Assembly (NCBI GenBank): GCA_020536535.1
Contig: JAHLWZ010000879.1
Span: 1 to 61,934, forward strand
Origin: Pelomyxa schiedti
Taxonomy: Eukaryota; Evosea; Pelobiontida; Pelomyxidae
DNA: 61,934 nucleotides
Reading direction: 5' to 3'
In this document: piece by piece, positions 1-12,500 of the stretch
Layout: each line of letters starts with the position of its first letter
How positions within the stretch are numbered: position 1 is the first letter of the stretch
The notes under the pieces: generated by a model
Seen by the model: only the letters and a program-made list of their open reading frames with translations
Databases searched by the model: none
What the model was told of the DNA's origin: nothing
Position numbers and translations under genes: made by a program

Positions 1-221
1 CAATTTTTATTTTTCACACAAGAAACAGCTCCACGGTCCCGAAGGGGCACGAAAGGCGGAGACGACGCAGGCGTGTGGGTCGCGGTGGTTGCTCCAGTTA
101 TGGGTGACTTACTGCCGCTTTGACTGAGGCACAACGACTCAGACATTACAAAATAACAGCGGAAAAAAATCAAACAAATCGCTGCGGAGACGGCTCTCTC
201 GGCGGCGTTGCCTGGCGGTAG

Positions 222-1151
222 ATGTGGAGGTTTTCCCACAATCAAGGGATGCCACTATCACTTGTCACAGAACACGGAAATACGCGGAATTGTGCTTGCT
301 TGGTGGAAATTTGGAGTGTGTGGAACTGCTTGACAGGAACCACAAAAACCCAAGAAGTTGCAACTGCGGAAGCTGTCTCTACACTTATTTTTGCATGTAA
401 GTCTGGTTCCTTTCCAGAGTTCAAGTACGTGATGAATAATATTGGTACACCGCAGACTGCCACATACTTTAGGCACTGGATACTGCAGCTTCTGTGGGTT
501 CTTTGGAAATATGTGCGGACCTGACAAGACCGTAACTTTTGTCTTTTTTACATCTCTCGAGTTGCACGGGATTACCTTCTTCTCTGAGAGCAAGTGGGTG
601 GTGTCTGGGAGTGGGTTACCCACGACAATGGGGACACCTCAAATTACAGCTATCAGGTAAGCTTGATTGTGGAGCAGAAACTGCCCATATCGCCATTTGA
701 GGAGTTGCCTTCTTACACTTTGTGGGTAGCTTCCAACCGAATACTCCTTAGCCTTTCTCAAGGCACCAACTCCAAGACTACAACTTGTACGGCACCCCAG
801 CTTGCACACGTGAAAAAAATTCAAAACCAAGTTCCACAAAAAAAAGAAGTGAAAAAAAATTGTCACTTCAGGGAGAGGCATTCACCTTTACCTTTCTTAA
901 GAGGGTTATCGGCATGAAACAATTTCCAGCTTGCCGGCATCATTGAGCACCAACCAGTCACTTCCAAAGTGTCCGAGTGCCGGTCTCAGAGAACTTTCTC
1001 TGGTGGAGCCAAAGTCTCGGTGCCGCAAGGTTGCGAGTGGTTGGAGCCATTGACAACCAGAACATGTTGTGGTTGAACACCGGATTGGTTACGAAAGTGA
1101 ATGGGACAGAAGACCTGAGCGTACATTGTGATGGTCGACTTCCAAAAGGGT
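222..1151 (+). CDS. possible spliced gene fragments, unidentified
   Basis: Three blocks on the plus strand look coding but do not join cleanly. The first (about 222-398) ends near a GTAAGT-like donor. The second (about 476-658) is open from a TTTAG acceptor to a GTAAGC donor and reads as a beta-rich segment around KWVVSGSG. The third (about 950-1151) contains WWSQSLGAARLRVVGAIDNQ and ends at a TAA. The style (aromatic, beta-strand-like, VVxxW patterns) recalls propeller-like proteins elsewhere in the window, but I could not assign a family. It may be a spliced gene or a decayed copy of the RCGAxSP family. Frame choice in the second block is ambiguous, because another frame is also open. Low confidence. 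Confidence 0.25.
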
Positions 1152-1321
1152 AAGCTAGTGGCCAACAACTTGGGAACATTGCTGCATAAGTTGGGAACTT
1201 GTTAGAAGTTGCTCGGAGTATTTAACCTAACAGGGCTAAATGTATTATTTACAGAAAAACGTACATACGGTGCACAACACACACGACAACAAAAAAAAAG
1301 GGAATACCTGATAATATCTGA

Positions 1322-3023
1322 ATGCCAGGAAGAAAAAGACAAGCAACATGGAGTGCATCAGTGCCCCAGAATGAGGGACAGACCACAGAATACCCAGGAT
1401 ACAATCAAAGAAGCCGCAAGGAAAGTGCCACCAACAGAACCAAGACCCGGAATTCAGCTGCATACAATTCAGTCCCCGCCGGCCCCTCTATGAACACCCC
1501 TGGGTCCCCTGGTGCCTCCGCGGCTGCTTTATCTCCCCCAATCTCACCTTTGTCACCATCCCTCTGCTGCTCTGGTTCACCCTGCCCGTGTTCTCCTCTT
1601 AAAGGGAGTCCACAAAAGAAGAGGCCTGAGGCTAGGTTGAAGGAAAGGATGATGGATATCTTTAACGGTGTTCAAATTCGGCTGCCTGTTTCTGGATCAG
1701 TAAAGGAATACAGGCCCACTAGGCGCCATCATAATTATATTCACCTGATGAAACTGATCAGAAAAGACTCCAATGTGGGCCGCAATAGAGCAAGCCGCTC
1801 TGTGTTTTTGCCTAGGGGAGCTAGACAGATGATAGTACTTGGAACCAAAGAGGGGATACGTGACTTGCAGAACAAGAGTAACACTGTGGAGCAGATAAAA
1901 GTTGACTACAGGCAATGGGAATTACAGGAAACACTAATCCCAGACCTGTATATAAGTGTAGTTGGTATGTAACGAATTTTTTCGTTTTATCTTTGAAGTA
2001 ATTCGTATCAGTGCAAAATACGGCTACTGGCGAGCTCCCGTTCATATACATTGAGAATGCAGATCACACAACAAGTGTCGGCGAACTGAGTCTCAGGGTT
2101 TCCACAAGGAAGATTGATGGAACTTGGGAAGAACAGTTTATCAGTATCGTTCCATTGTTCCAAATTATGTGTAGAATTCTCATGTAATTCCAGAAGTGCC
2201 GCCGAAGTGGAAGCCAAGACATGAAGTACCAAAGGAACCTGTATACAACAATGCTCAAGGTCCTGAGGAAGAGATACTCCAGCCAGCCCCTGAAATGGTC
2301 CTACAATCACCGGCAAACCTGACAGAAGACAGGAATCAACAACCAGAGGTTAATTGCTGCCGGACTAGTCTCTATATGCAACCTCTGATTCCTCAACCAA
2401 TTCCGTCGCAGCAATATGTACCACCGGTGATTCCCCCAATCTGCCCCGCAGTTGCAATGACGTCACTAGAAACGCAAGTGATAGAGGAGGAAGGCCACCC
2501 GGCTCTTAGAGACGTAGACGCCGACGAAACTGCTGCTGCCCCGGCCGTTGGAATGGAGGACGACTTAGTCGCTAAGTCGTCCCACAATAACAAAAATAGC
2601 AGTGCTGTTGGCGCACAACAAGATTGGTTTCGTGGTGGTGAAAATCATAGTGTCTCCGAAGACGCTCTCGCAGTTGCATCGCCGTTACCTCTTCCTCTTG
2701 CCGGCGATTATGACGGCGTCTCTTACGAAAACGAGCAAGTTGCCGTGGTTTTTTCTGCCCCCAACGACGATGTCGTTAGCGCTTCCCGCGAAAACCCAAA
2801 TCAGAGCTCTGATTTTCGCGAACTCTATCATCATGATGAACAGGATACGATTGGGGAACCAAACGGTGGCTACCGGGTAGATGCACCACCCATCCCCGCA
2901 GCGTTTTGGGATGAACTCCCTCCTATTTATGGACCATTGGGGCTCACTAATCCATTGTGGCATGACATCTTTCTCCCCGAGTTCCTGTTTGACAACGACC
3001 CTTTATTTCCATGTCACATGTGA
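1322..3023 (+). CDS. uncharacterised protein, possible transcription factor
   Basis: Starts at ATG 1322 with a basic, Ser/Pro-rich N-terminus, then a conserved-looking basic core (RPTRRHHNYIHLMKLIRKDS followed by an Arg-rich stretch), then a long acidic and Pro/Gln-rich C-terminus ending in hydrophobic/acidic blocks (for example FWDELPPIYG). An intron from 1965 to about 2012 (GTATGT...CAG) is phase-consistent and continues the core with a beta-rich segment. A second intron, about 2145-2193, joins to the last exon, which stops at 3023. A basic DNA-binding-like core plus an acidic, aromatic C-terminus resembles a transcription activator, but I do not recognise the domain family and assign no symbol. 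A poly(A) signal follows at 3065. Confidence 0.5.
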
Positions 3024-3064
3024 CATATAAATGCGCTTGCGTCTGTTTGTGTTAAGTAATTTAA

Positions 3065-3070
3065 AATAAA
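3065..3070 (+). terminator. poly(A) signal AATAAA
   Basis: AATAAA lies about 45 bp after the stop codon of the gene ending at 3023, in an AT-rich 3' end. Confidence 0.55.
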
Positions 3071-3557
3071 AAACCCCGTTTTTGTGATTGGTTTATGGCG
3101 GCCAAGGCGTTACACAATTCTTTGACTGTGGGAGCCCAAGGTATATGTTGCAGTGGACACCCCAGGTTTCGCAAGATACAACCAAGCCAAACTTTCTTTT
3201 TCTAATTTCGTCTCCTATCATAAATCCCATCCACCTTTTCACGCATACTCCTCAATACACTGGGACATACAGAATCCATACAATCTGGCACAAGAACAAC
3301 CCACAAAATCCAGACTACTTTGCTTCATGCACTGGGATACAAGGCTACTCCTACAAAGCAACAACCCAAAAAGTGCCATGGCAATGATGTTTGTGGTTAC
3401 GTATTGAAAGACAAGAAAGTTTCTCAGTCACGTTAACTATCCAGTGCACAAAAGCTGTTTAAAAGGCAAAACAATCAAAAAAATTTTGATCCCTTAGTAA
3501 TCACCACCGGCTTGTCTGTCGTCAAATGGCTCCCACCCACAATAAAACAAAACAGCA
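3071..3557. other. intergenic, nothing convincing
   Basis: This stretch holds only AC-rich open frames without homology-like patterns or consistent splice signals. It probably contains the 5' region of the gene starting at 3558. Confidence 0.4.
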
Positions 3558-4613
3558 ATGCCCGGGGCAGGCTACATAGCAATGGTGCCGCACGACTACG
3601 CGAAGGCCGTAACTATCGAAGAGATCCGAGCTGCGTTGGCGGGGAGGGGGTTTAGCCCAAAGCGTGCTGCGAGGGTATTCTTCAATTCATTCGTTTATTT
3701 GTTGTATGCCGTGCTTGTTGCTTTTCGTAGCGAAGCTTTGTTCCCTTTTTTTTTTTTCCCCCCATTCCCACAATGTTGATTCCTGCTAGATAAAGGATAA
3801 ATTGAGAGTGGTTGTGGAGGGCGGATTGTTTCCTGGGTATTCCGAGGCCGCTGACGATGTGAGTTTTATCTATCACTGCCTCATTCCGCGAAAGTATAAG
3901 CTGGGGTCTTGGACTACACACTATGTGTGCTGTTATCACTATATCTTTATTCACCGTATTCATTATCTCCTATAATCAGAAGGAGAACGATGACGTCATA
4001 TATTTCTTGTCTCATAAGAAAATGCAAAGCCTTCTGAAGAACCCCTCTTTCAGTCAAGCGGGCACAGAAACTGACACCTCAGAAACTGACTCTTCAGAAA
4101 CCGAGTCATCAGATACTAGTGAAGATGAGGGAAACCACAGTGTACCAGGTCTCCTTACAACATTCTTATTCTACAACTCACAACATGCAGAGCGATCTGT
4201 CACCAAGCACAAGCAGGCAAATAAGAAGGGCCATTCTTCTACTTCAAAAGCACAAGGTGCGGTGACGAAAACGGTCTCAACAGTAAAAGAGAAGGCCCAC
4301 AAGAGCAATAGAGCTGATAAACACCCAACAAAGGAGAAGCACCATGAGAAGGAGAAGCACCATAAGCCAGGTACAACCCTCATCACTTCACAACAACTAA
4401 CAACACAACACAGGAGCAATCCCAACCAAGCAGAGTGTCCCAACAACAACCTCCTCAAAACCAGAACATGTGGTGATCAAGAAGAAGGACAAGATAAGTC
4501 CCGAGGAACCAGAACTTCCCATCAAGAGGCCAAGCAACAAGAGTGATAAAACAAAAGCAAAGGCCCCAGCACCCAAACACTCTCGCCATTCCCAAGATTG
4601 GCCATTCACCTGA
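3558..4613 (+). CDS. Lys/Ser-rich protein of unknown function
   Basis: Exon 1 (3558-3674) encodes 39 residues, with VPHDYAKAVTIEEIRAALAG suggesting a short helical domain. Introns 3675-3789 and 3859-3979 are both phase 0. The third block gives DVIYFLSHKKMQSLL and a Ser/Thr/Glu-rich stretch (ETDTSETDSSETES-like). Two further phase-consistent introns, about 4151-4193 and 4371-4413, remove the uncharged Thr/Leu-rich filler. The last exon reads into Lys/Pro-rich sequence ending DWPFT at the TGA 4611-4613. The protein is highly charged, with repeats of KHH/KEKHH, and is probably nuclear, but that is inference. No known domain recognised. AATAAA follows at 4659. Confidence 0.55.
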
Positions 4614-4658
4614 CAAATGAACACTCTGCCCTCCATTACCAACTTGAATGTGATCCTT

Positions 4659-4664
4659 AATAAA
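4659..4664 (+). terminator. poly(A) signal AATAAA
   Basis: AATAAA about 46 bp after the stop of the preceding gene and just before the convergent stop codon at 4698. Confidence 0.5.
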
Positions 4665-4697
4665 AAAGAAAAGAACAAACACTCCAACTTTTTGTTG

Positions 4698-6284
4698 TTA
4701 TCTGTGTTCTGACCACATTTCTTGGCTCCACCACACACCCACATATCTCAATACAATCTGACCAGTTGCAGCCTCAGTTACTGTGAGGCTTCCTGGCTGG
4801 TCCATTACACAGCCATATATCTGAATGATGAACCCTTGGTCACCTTTGGCATACACACACCCTGAGATGTTGTCGATAACCCTCAGTGGTTGTTGTGCTC
4901 CTGTGGTGTTGCAGTCCCATATTTGCAGCAATGGAGTATTGGGATGATTTGTAAGTGGTGCGTATACACAGAACAGAGTGTCATTCAGCTGGCTCACTCT
5001 AGACTTGCCAACCAACTTCTTATTCTGTTTGTCGGCTTCACTCTCCGACTCTGGGTGTCCATGCTGGATTTTGTGCCAAAGGCTTTCTCTTCCACTAAAT
5101 GTGTTTACAATGAAGATACTGTCCCCAGTTTGCTTCCCTTTGAAGAAAATTGCATAAGGCTCCTGATCATACAACGAAGAGTTCCACACTGTTGTATTGA
5201 TGACAGCCAAGGCGCCATTATGATACGAGAGCGGTACATTTACTTCAACAAAGCGCCATGCCGATCCACGAGGGTGACGAGACACGTAGTCGACGAGCAC
5301 TGCTCTGTTAGGGATATACTTGCTGAAGATAATGCCGTGGTGGGGCTCATCAGACAGGATTGGGTGTCGGCATACTACGGCACAATTTAGTGATTTATCA
5401 CAGAGGTCCACAATCAATACGCTTGCGTTTGTGCGCCTGACCCACCATCTGCCATGAATAATCTGACATATGGAGAAATGGAAAGGAAGAGCTACCACCT
5501 TTTCTTCCTCGGTGGGTACATCAACAATTGCCACAAACCTTGTTTTCCTCGTATTGGCAACCCTCCTTTTTTCCGTCGATGCGGATGTTGTTGCTGATAC
5601 TGCCAAAGCTCCAGCAGAAGTAGCATCAGTACTTGCACTTGCATTAGGATTCCCTTGCCTATCAGATATAGGGAGAGTGATGGCCTGTTTTTTAACCATA
5701 TAATGGGTTGGGTCTATCCACAGCTGAAGTTCACCCTTGTCATTTTTGAGCTTCTTGCAAAGTACCCTGCAGCGAAGCACTCCCATAAGCCAGGGCGAGA
5801 TGCAAATGCTGAGCACGGTGCATTCGCCGCCGGGGCAGCGACACGTGGCCTTGAGCCCATAATCCCGCCCCGAGTGGCAGCAGATCTGCCGGAACCAGAC
5901 CCCGGCGCCGCAGCACAGCTCCCATAAGTACCTCAGAGGCAGCGTCCCCGCCCTCGCCTGCAGCGCAAACAAGGGGCTGAGGGCGCCGCAGCGCGGGTGG
6001 GAGCCGAGGGCCACGGCGAGGAGCTGCGCGCGGGCGTCGAGCAGCACGGAGAGGCTGTCGCGGGAGTGCGCCCGCGCCCACGCCCGCGCGAGGCCCTCGT
6101 CGTCGTCCTCGTCGAGGAAATACTTGCCCAGGTTGCTCTGGTGCACATCAGCGAGCGATGACGACGGCGGCGAGGAGGAACCATAGAAGGAGTAGGTGGC
6201 TTCGGTAGTAATCGTTGCTGTTGTAGGACCGTTGTTTGTCCTCGCCCTCTTCGGTTTGTGCAATGCCAAGGAAGTAGGGTGCAT
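4698..6284 (-). CDS. RCGAxSP-family protein, single exon
   Basis: Uninterrupted reading frame of about 528 codons. The first true ATG in frame is at 6284; the longer open frame upstream begins only with GTG. The N-terminal 60 residues are Pro/Ser-rich. A helical segment follows with ARAQLLAVALGSHPRCGALS, then about 350 residues of beta-strand-like repeats (GRWWVRRTNASVLIVDL, RFVEVNVPL, LQIWDCN, GFIIQIYG), ending GQIVLRYVG. The repeats resemble a degenerate beta-propeller with one WD-like LQIWD unit. The RCGAxSP block recurs in the gene at 33734, so the two look like distant paralogues of a lineage-specific family; an F-box-like role for the N-terminal segment is only a guess. The 5' third is very GC-rich (5800-6110) compared with the rest. 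Function unknown. Confidence 0.75.
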   Translation of the reverse strand: MHPTSLALHKPKRARTNNGPTTATITTEATYSFYGSSSPPSSSLADVHQSNLGKYFLDEDDDEGLARAWARAHSRDSLSVLLDARAQLLAVALGSHPRCGALSPLFALQARAGTLPLRYLWELCCGAGVWFRQICCHSGRDYGLKATCRCPGGECTVLSICISPWLMGVLRCRVLCKKLKNDKGELQLWIDPTHYMVKKQAITLPISDRQGNPNASASTDATSAGALAVSATTSASTEKRRVANTRKTRFVAIVDVPTEEEKVVALPFHFSICQIIHGRWWVRRTNASVLIVDLCDKSLNCAVVCRHPILSDEPHHGIIFSKYIPNRAVLVDYVSRHPRGSAWRFVEVNVPLSYHNGALAVINTTVWNSSLYDQEPYAIFFKGKQTGDSIFIVNTFSGRESLWHKIQHGHPESESEADKQNKKLVGKSRVSQLNDTLFCVYAPLTNHPNTPLLQIWDCNTTGAQQPLRVIDNISGCVYAKGDQGFIIQIYGCVMDQPGSLTVTEAATGQIVLRYVGVWWSQEMWSEHR

Positions 6285-6553
6285 TCTAATGCAAGTTTGG
6301 CAGCAGGGGTCCACAAGGTTTGTTCGTTGTGTCGCTTAAAACCAAAAAAAAATTTGGTGTTTGTCCGGCGATCCTTCTGGGTAGGAAGGTTTTGTTTGGG
6401 AGATCGAATGAAGAGACAGGGGTTCTCATAGCGGAGAGGCTCCAGAAATGCTTCTAGTTCCTAACAGCTCGTTCGGTCCTCTTCGATCAAAAACGTTCGT
6501 GCCCCAGTTTGTTTCATTATTCGCTCCTTTGTTTCCCTTTCTTTTTCGGCGAG

Positions 6554-9500
6554 ATGCAAGGGAGTACAAGGGGAGATGAGCGATTAGTGGAGGTATTACC
6601 GGGTGTGCACAACAGCAGCAGTGCGTGTTGGAGTGTGTCAACGTACCTCCATCACCTGTTCTTGGTATCTTTTTTGTGTTTTTTTTTTTTTATTTCGGTT
6701 TTACTGGCTTTTCTTTTATTGCTTTTGTTGTTTGTTTGTTTGTTTGTTTGTTTGGGCAGTTTTCCCGTTGTGGGTGGTTTTTTGTTTTTGCTAACTGGGT
6801 ATTTAAGGCATATGGGTGTGGTAGATCGGTGGTGGTTGTGTCTGGTGCACTTCGGGTTATGCACGTTTTACACACGCCAGCTATTGTGAGGTGTGTGGCT
6901 GCATCACCAACTGGAGGCAAGGTATGGCTTTTCTTTTAAATGTGCAACACAATTTACATTCGTTCACACCTATTCCTATTCTCCTTTTCATTTCTTTTTG
7001 CAATTGAACTGTTATTTAAGATTGCTGCTGGTGCTGCTAAAAAAGTCTTCATTTTCACACCAAGCCCATTCCAATTTCAGCCTCCTTTAGGGACTGAGGT
7101 ATCATTTTTAACAATTTGCACAAAATCCTTCTGATTTGTTTGAACCTCAGGCAATCCAATGGCAACACTTCCTCACCATCGAAGAGCAATTTGATGTGTA
7201 CACAGTATGCTGGTTCAAACACCCCATTCATGAGGTTTCATCCTCCACTCAAACCTCAACTCCAGGGTCACCACCACCTTCTTCATCTCCTTCTAGTCCA
7301 GAGTCACCACCACCTATCACTTTAACCACCACTACAACAAAAACAACGACTTATTCTCTTGTACTGGGTGGTTCATGGATTTCTCTTCATGAGATTGAAG
7401 AACGGAGACTCAAACGAACTGGAAATCTGTCGAGTGCACATAAAGCCCAGCCCCCTCCAACAGTGTGTCTTATATGTCCCTTCAGTACAATAACGTGCCC
7501 CTTTTCGCAGTCAAGACAAATATGGTGCCGTGAGCTGGCGCGCCCTATCGTTTTTTTATCTTGCTCTCCTGATGGAAGGTAATATTGTTCAGACAGATTT
7601 CACTTAAGATTGGCTTTAGGTATCTTTCATCAATAGGAACATCGGATTCTCTTCTTAAGGTTTGGTATGCCTCCAAAAGTGAGCCCACTTCTATCAGTGA
7701 GGTGTCTAGTCAACCTGCTGCAACTCCATCTACAGAGCCAGAGCCCAGTCATTCTCCCAAAACAATTTTGCAGTTTCAGTACTTAAACCATCCCGCTGTT
7801 GTTGTCCAAGCAACGTGGAGAAGAAGAGTGACAAATGATTGGCGAGCCAATGTATTACTTACCAACAGCAGTGATGGGGTCATAAGATTGTGGTGTGAGC
7901 ACCAGCCGGTTGAGAGTGTTGCATCACCAATTCCACACTATTCACATCCAAGATTTTATCTATGTTGCACTATACCTCTCAAGATTGGTTCACTAGTGGA
8001 CTGGTTGGCACCATCATCGTGGACACGAACCAAGGGTGGAGTAAACGCCTGGGAATGTGTTAGTGCATCCGAGGAGGTGGAGGACATTCAGGATGATAGT
8101 ACCACAAATAGCAGCTTGGACAAGTCTGAGGAAATCACTGAAGAATCGTGTGTTTTTGCCAATCGTTTTTATTTTATTTTATTAAATAGGTTTTTACAGT
8201 GAAGGGAGCTCTCATTTAGCCCAGAAATGTGTTGGAAATCCAGAGGATCGGCCAGCTGCAAGTGGGCCTGGCTAATCAAGTCATTTTTTGCATTAAATTG
8301 TATGTTCAGGAAATTTGCACCCAAAAGCAGTTGATTGGTTTGTCGCCATTCTCGCTGACGGGTCTTCTACCGTGTGGAAATTTCGTTATGTTCCTTACCA
8401 AATGCCAAGAGTCACTGTTTGGGCTCACATGGTTACCTCTGAACTGTGTAACCTATGTTTTAATCCAGTTTTTAGATGCTACAAGGAGCCTCTTTACATG
8501 CTGCCAATATTGTGTCTATTCTTCCTGTGTGCTACGCAACAAGTGAGCCGGCAACTCCATCTTCAAATCCTGTTGGAGTCTGGTTGTATACCCAGAGCAC
8601 CACAGGCACTCTTTCGTGCTGTACACTCAAGCGGCAGGGTCTAACTACCCCTGTGTATGAATTTTGCCCCAACCTTCCTTGTTTAATTCTATCCCAAACA
8701 GAAGGATGTCAATAGAAATTTCCTCTCAACTGTATGGCCACTACAACAACGTAATTGCTGTGTGTGCTCACAAATCCCTTCCGTATGTTGCTTCAGTGGA
8801 TCACAAGCATAATATTGTGTTTTGGAAATGTGCTGATACAGTGGTACTTTCTATTTTTTATTCTACTCTCTTTGGTAATGAATTACCATTCAGGCATTTT
8901 CACAGCCCCCCTTCCTTAAAGCTCTTTCTGTTTTATTTCCTTTCCCAATAGTTTGCTGGTTCCCGACTGGTTTGTTTTATTTTCTGTTGCCGTAAAACTA
9001 AACAAAAACAAACAAAAAGATCCTGTTATTGCTCTGTCAAATGGCTCACTTATATTCATTTATGAACTTTCACAAGAGGTATAAGTTCCACTTTATCTCC
9101 CCTGAAGTCCAAGTAATTTTCCATTTTCAGAATGAGAATGCTTCTCCATCTAGCCTTCCTCCGCACAACATGCTCGGAACCCTGAACCATACAGCTCCTC
9201 TCTCTGGAATTGAGCAACTCATTTCCATTCCAAGTTTAAAGGCCCAAGCTTCCCTAGTTGTTGCTGTTTCGACTGCATCTTCTCAATCAAATGGCACCCA
9301 AGCCTCTATGATTACTGTGTGGGAGGTAAATGTGCATCACGGCGGGGTCCAGCTGCAGTCGAACACTGTATTAACACATACTCTACAACCTGATGAACCT
9401 CAAATCACATGTATAGCACCAGCACATGGCTCCCGTTCCCCTATTTGTAACACATTTTCTGTTGGTTTTATTCTGACAGGTTTCTCTTGATATAAATTCC

Positions 9501-12500
9501 TATTGATTTAATGCTGGATCCCAGGACACCAGAATGGCACTGTAAAAATGTGGGGTCTGAATGAGTCAGCTGATGCACTTACACTGCTCACCACAACGAA
9601 TGTGTGCAATTCTCCTGTTCCCTCTTGTGTCCAAGCACTGAAAGTTTCCTTGTATGGAAAATTTGCTTGTGCCTGCGGACCAGAGTGCAGCATTTGGGAA
9701 CTGGAGGCAGACACTCCACACTGGCACAAAGAAGGAACAATACCTCTTTCCAAGTCTCAACCACATGTTTCCTCTACATCAACACCACAGGGTGTCGTGG
9801 CACCCCGCTCCAGTCTCACTACATCTCTTGCTTTCCCACCCACTTCCACCCCTCAACAACCAAAAGTCCTAATAGATTGGGTACCTCTGGATGATGGTAC
9901 CTCTCTTTTAGCTCTGGTTTGTGGTTCTGCCATTTCAGTGCATGCACTCACGCCATCCACTGGCTTACATGACTTCTCATCCATATGGAAAGAAGTTGAT
10001 ACTACCAAACTATTTACGCTTCCTTGTGGTGCAATAGCGTGGACTTCCGGGGGAAGTCTTATTGCTTCATCAGGACAACGTTTGTTTGTGCTCTCCAAAT
10101 GGTCACCCAGCCTCAAGGCAGCTATCACTCTTCCTTTGCCAACACAAACCACCAACGAAGTCCAATCAGCACCCACAGCAGCATCACCCCCAATAGCAGC
10201 ATCCCCACCTATCCCTTCATCTCCGGCATCAGAAGAACCACCTCAAGTAGCTGGAGAGCCTTCTCTTCTATTTCGGCGCGTCAGAGCACAACACCACGCA
10301 CTCCCACTCTACCACCCCAAAATTCTCATACAGTACATCAACTCTGGTGAGTTGGAACGTGTGCAACTTATTCTGCGATATCTTCTCGACTTTTTGAACT
10401 TGTGCTCGGATTCCAGTAAAATTGCTCTTATGGCTGGAAGACCCGAGTTTCATATTCCTCCTGAGAGTCTTGCACAGTGCAAAAAAAGTGGGATGCAGTT
10501 TTTCTTACCTGCTGGTACTTGTAATACCGCTGTGCCAATAATTAGTGCCAAATCCCCAGTCCCACAAACAAAAAAACCCAGTGGGAGTGAGGATGAAGAA
10601 GAATTCTCCATTACTTATGATGACGACGAAAAAGAGCAGTCATTGTCCACAAGTACATCGAGTACTTCCACTCAATCCACTGTCCCTTCCTATGATCTTG
10701 GACAGACAGAGGCACCGTCGAAAAATGAACGCTGGCTCTCCCAAGAAAACATCCAGAGTTTACGAGAGACTATGAGTACAGTGGCAGTGCCAGATATAGA
10801 CCGTATTGAACAAATGCAACTAATGTCAATTCTTGATACGCTTGGCCAACTTCTAGGGTAGTACCCAACTCTTGCTTTCTGCTGTACTGATACATATTAG
10901 AACACAAGGAGCTCTTGATGCATGTGGTCTGAGGTTCCTTCTTGCCTTCAAAATTTTCAGCCACTTGCGGTACAGTTTGCCCAAGTCCGTACGGCCAACA
11001 TCGTTACGAACTTCAGACATTGCATGGGCGTTACATAGTGAAGCACAAGAAGTGTTACTTCAGGTTATTAATTTTCTTCCTAATTGGTAATTGGTTGTAA
11101 CTGGGACTATAACAGGAAACTCTTCCTCTGGATTCTGATTGGGAAGCAGCAAGATCACTTGGTGTTGGATATTGGCTTACGAACCCCACTCTGGTTTTTA
11201 TTCATTTATTTTCTGTTTTAATTTTAGTTTGTTTCCCTTCAAATTCTAAATTTCTTATCTAGTGCCGAACGTTTGTGGAGAGATTAGCTAAAGCCCATTT
11301 CATGAAAGCCAAGAATCCTGCTGACTCTGCTCTCTTCTACATATCTTTAGGTACGCACCCAAACCTGGCAACCAACTTATTATGACAGGGAGGAAGTCTG
11401 CATTACAAGCACTCTATCGAGCAAATAAAGATTCTCGTTTGGCAACTTTTCTTAGCAATGATTTTAATCTACCCAAATGGAAAACAGCTGCTGCCCAAAA
11501 TGCCTTCAAACTTCAAGTATTGAGCAATTTTTTACTGATTTAAATTAGTAATCTCCTATTAGGGCCAACACCGGTATCATCTTTAACACTCTTTTCCGCA
11601 CTCACTTCACTAGCTATGAACTTGCTGCCGCTTTCTTTGCACTTGGAGGGGGCCTGAAAGATGCTGTAGTTGTGTGCCTCCAAAAATTGGAAGATGTGCA
11701 ACTCGCACTTGTACTGTCAAGGCTTATGGAACAGCCTGCCGGTGCTGGCCCTGTGTACTCGTGGGTTCTTCGAGAGCACTTACTGAAGCTTGCTGCTGAA
11801 AAAGTTTGCTTCTAAGCCACACTTGTGCAATCTAACGAGTTTTAGAGGGACCCATTCTTATCTACTATTGGGCATTGGCTTCTGAAAGAACATGAAAAAG
11901 CTCTTGCAACACTACATCCTTCAGCTTCAATGAGGTGTTCTGATGCCGGGGAACAAGATACACAGTATTTTGATCCATCACTGTTACACTTCTTCCACTA
12001 TTTACGGGATCACACAATGCTCCGTACAGCACCCACTCACATCAAAAGAGACACAGAGCTTCTCAAACGAACACTGGTATCGTATGCCAACTCAGGCTGC
12101 TCTGCTCTAGCCGTTGACTTAATACCAGAGCTGCAGAACGGAGAACAACTATTACGTGAAGAATCCACCAAGAGAATTCAACGAAAGGTAGAACGGGAAA
12201 TTAGACGACGAAATAGGGAGGAGAAGAAGAGATTGATCAAAGAAAAGAGAGAGAAAAAAGTGCAACTGAAAAAGCAACGTGAAGAAGAGTTGAAGAAAGA
12301 GCAAGAAGAGAAAACAAAGAAAGATGGTGGTAGTACAGTTTCAAAACCTGCAACAACAAAAGACGAATCTTCTGATGAGGATGACTATTCGTTCATCCCC
12401 AAACCCAAGCCTCCTCCAAAACCAGTGGAAGATGATGATGATGATGACGATGATTTTTCTTTCATTGTCAAGCGCCCTGCTGCACCTCAAAAGACTGATG

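Noticed and set aside
4890..5390. 166-codon plus-strand ORF
   Set aside because: Antisense to the 528-codon minus-strand gene with strong internal repeat pattern.
5740..6316. Two Arg/Pro-rich minus-strand ORFs in other frames
   Set aside because: Out-of-frame readings of the GC-rich 5' part of the gene at 4698-6284.
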